Source of the DNA: Actinomycetota bacterium
GTDB taxonomy: Bacteria; Actinomycetota; Actinomycetes; Actinomycetales; Angustibacteraceae
Reading direction: 5' to 3'
NCBI GenBank assembly: GCA_014377795.1
Contig: JACMOY010000143.1
Coordinates: 1 to 6,031, forward strand
Length of the DNA stretch: 6,031 nt
Positions 5,715 through 6,031 of this stretch are shown in pieces; position 1 is the stretch's first letter; the number at the start of each line of letters is the position of its first letter. The translations under genes and the position numbers were made by a program. Below the pieces are notes generated by a model, which was not told the DNA's origin, did no database searches, and saw only the letters and a list, made by a program, of their open reading frames with translations.

Positions 5715-5744
5715 GGGGGTCAGGCGGGGGTCAGGCGGGGTGGG
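5715..5744 (+). repeat. G-rich tandem repeat with canonical G-quadruplex pattern
   Basis: GGGGGTCAGGC occurs twice in tandem (5715-5725, 5726-5736) and is followed by GGGGTGGG (5737-5744). The G runs at 5715-5719, 5726-5730, 5737-5740 and 5742-5744 are separated by 6, 6 and 1 bases, fitting the rule of four G3+ runs with loops of 1-7. It directly follows the long stem and could act with it in termination, or simply reflect high GC content. No function is shown. Confidence 0.55.
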
Positions 5745-5773
5745 CGGCGAGTCGAGAACCACCCGGATGGCCC

Positions 5774-5803
5774 CTCAAAGTCTGGCGCGGGCAAAGGCAT
5801 ACT
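5774..5803 (+). promoter_or_regulatory. Weak candidate promoter for the exported protein gene
   Basis: CATACT (5798-5803) matches 4 of 6 positions of the -10 consensus and lies in the most AT-rich part of this gap. An 18-base spacer leads back to CTCAAA (5774-5779), which matches TTGACA at only 3 of 6 positions. The transcript would have a leader of about 40 bases before the ATG at 5850. The evidence is position and a partial -10 only. Confidence 0.3.
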
Positions 5804-5849
5804 GTTCAAGGTGCGGACACCGGCGCCGCCCCGACACCGTGAGGTCATC

Positions 5850-6031
5850 ATGCGCAGCGTCCGATCCACTCTCGCCGTCACCGCGGTGACGCTCGCCCTG
5901 GTCACCGCCGGCGGGGCCGCCGCATTCGCCGACGACTCGCCCAAGACCCCCGCCGCGACGACGCACCAGGCCGCCGAGACCGCGACCGAGGCGGCTGAGA
6001 CCGCGGCTGAGGAGGCGGCCGACGCCGCTGA
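5850..6031 (+). CDS. Exported Ala/Glu/Thr-rich protein, N-terminal fragment (3' end outside window)
   Basis: Sixty codons are present before the window ends. The ATG at 5850 has GAGG at 5841-5844 with a 5-base spacer. Residues 1-27 look like a Sec signal peptide: Arg2 and Arg5, a hydrophobic core LAVTAVTLALVTAGGAAA, and a likely signal peptidase I site after Ala27 (A-F-A, then Asp-Asp). There is no lipobox Cys. The mature part begins DDSPKTPAATTHQ and becomes a low-complexity stretch of Ala, Glu and Thr (about 41-60), which could be a helical linker or coiled region. No domain can be recognised in what is visible, so the function is unknown. The terminator-like element and fresh promoter candidate upstream suggest a transcription unit separate from the catabolic operon. 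Confidence 0.8.
   Translation, partial: MRSVRSTLAVTAVTLALVTAGGAAAFADDSPKTPAATTHQAAETATEAAETAAEEAADAA

Noticed and set aside
5620..5736. CRISPR array or transposon ends
   Set aside because: The repeat units are 11-14 bases with no 30-40 base spacers and no cas genes; no transposase frame or target-site duplication surrounds the inverted repeat.
5659..5889. 76-codon + strand open frame in the post-operon gap
   Set aside because: It runs through the inverted repeat and G-rich tract, has no ribosome binding site or motif, and overlaps the signal-peptide gene in another frame.

Overview
The window is a very GC-rich stretch of bacterial chromosome. Every confidently placed internal start is GTG, genes overlap their neighbours by a few bases, and codon third positions are almost all G or C. 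This points to an actinobacterium; I cannot name a genus from the sequence.

Layout, left to right. (1) Bases 1-261, + strand, hold the 3' end of a PucR/CdaR-type transcriptional regulator, with only its C-terminal helix-turn-helix present. (2) Bases 225-1831, - strand, hold a two-gene unit: a TetR-family repressor followed, with a GTGA overlap, by a TesB-type acyl-CoA thioesterase II. The tail of the thioesterase gene runs 37 bases into the 3' end of the regulator gene, tail to tail. (3) Bases 1832-1917 are the divergent control region, with a TTGACA -35 box, a perfect 6+6 inverted repeat spaced by 4 (the likely TetR operator) and good ribosome binding sites for both directions. (4) Bases 1918-5624, + strand, hold a tightly packed four-gene operon: acyl-CoA dehydrogenase, short-chain dehydrogenase/reductase (SDR) 1, zinc-free quinone oxidoreductase-like MDR protein, and SDR 2. 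Junctions overlap by 4, 4 and 8 bases. (5) Bases 5625-5849 are non-coding. They hold tandem repeats, a 24-bp near-perfect inverted repeat (probable terminator), a G-rich tract and a weak candidate promoter. (6) Bases 5850-6031 begin a new + strand gene for an exported, Ala/Glu/Thr-rich protein cut off by the window end.

Functionally, bases 225-5624 read as one regulated module for oxidising an acyl-CoA or a related carbonyl/enoyl compound. The dehydrogenase makes the alpha,beta double bond. The MDR protein and the two SDRs handle NAD(P)-dependent redox steps: SDR1 looks NADP-preferring and SDR2 NAD-preferring. The thioesterase releases free acid and CoA, and the TetR repressor probably senses an acyl-CoA or pathway intermediate. 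No enoyl-CoA hydratase, thiolase or acyl-CoA ligase is in the window, so the substrate cannot be read from it. No RNA gene, insertion sequence, phage gene or CRISPR array was seen. This is mostly ordinary accessory catabolism; the least explained parts are the nested palindrome after the operon and the substrate of the module.
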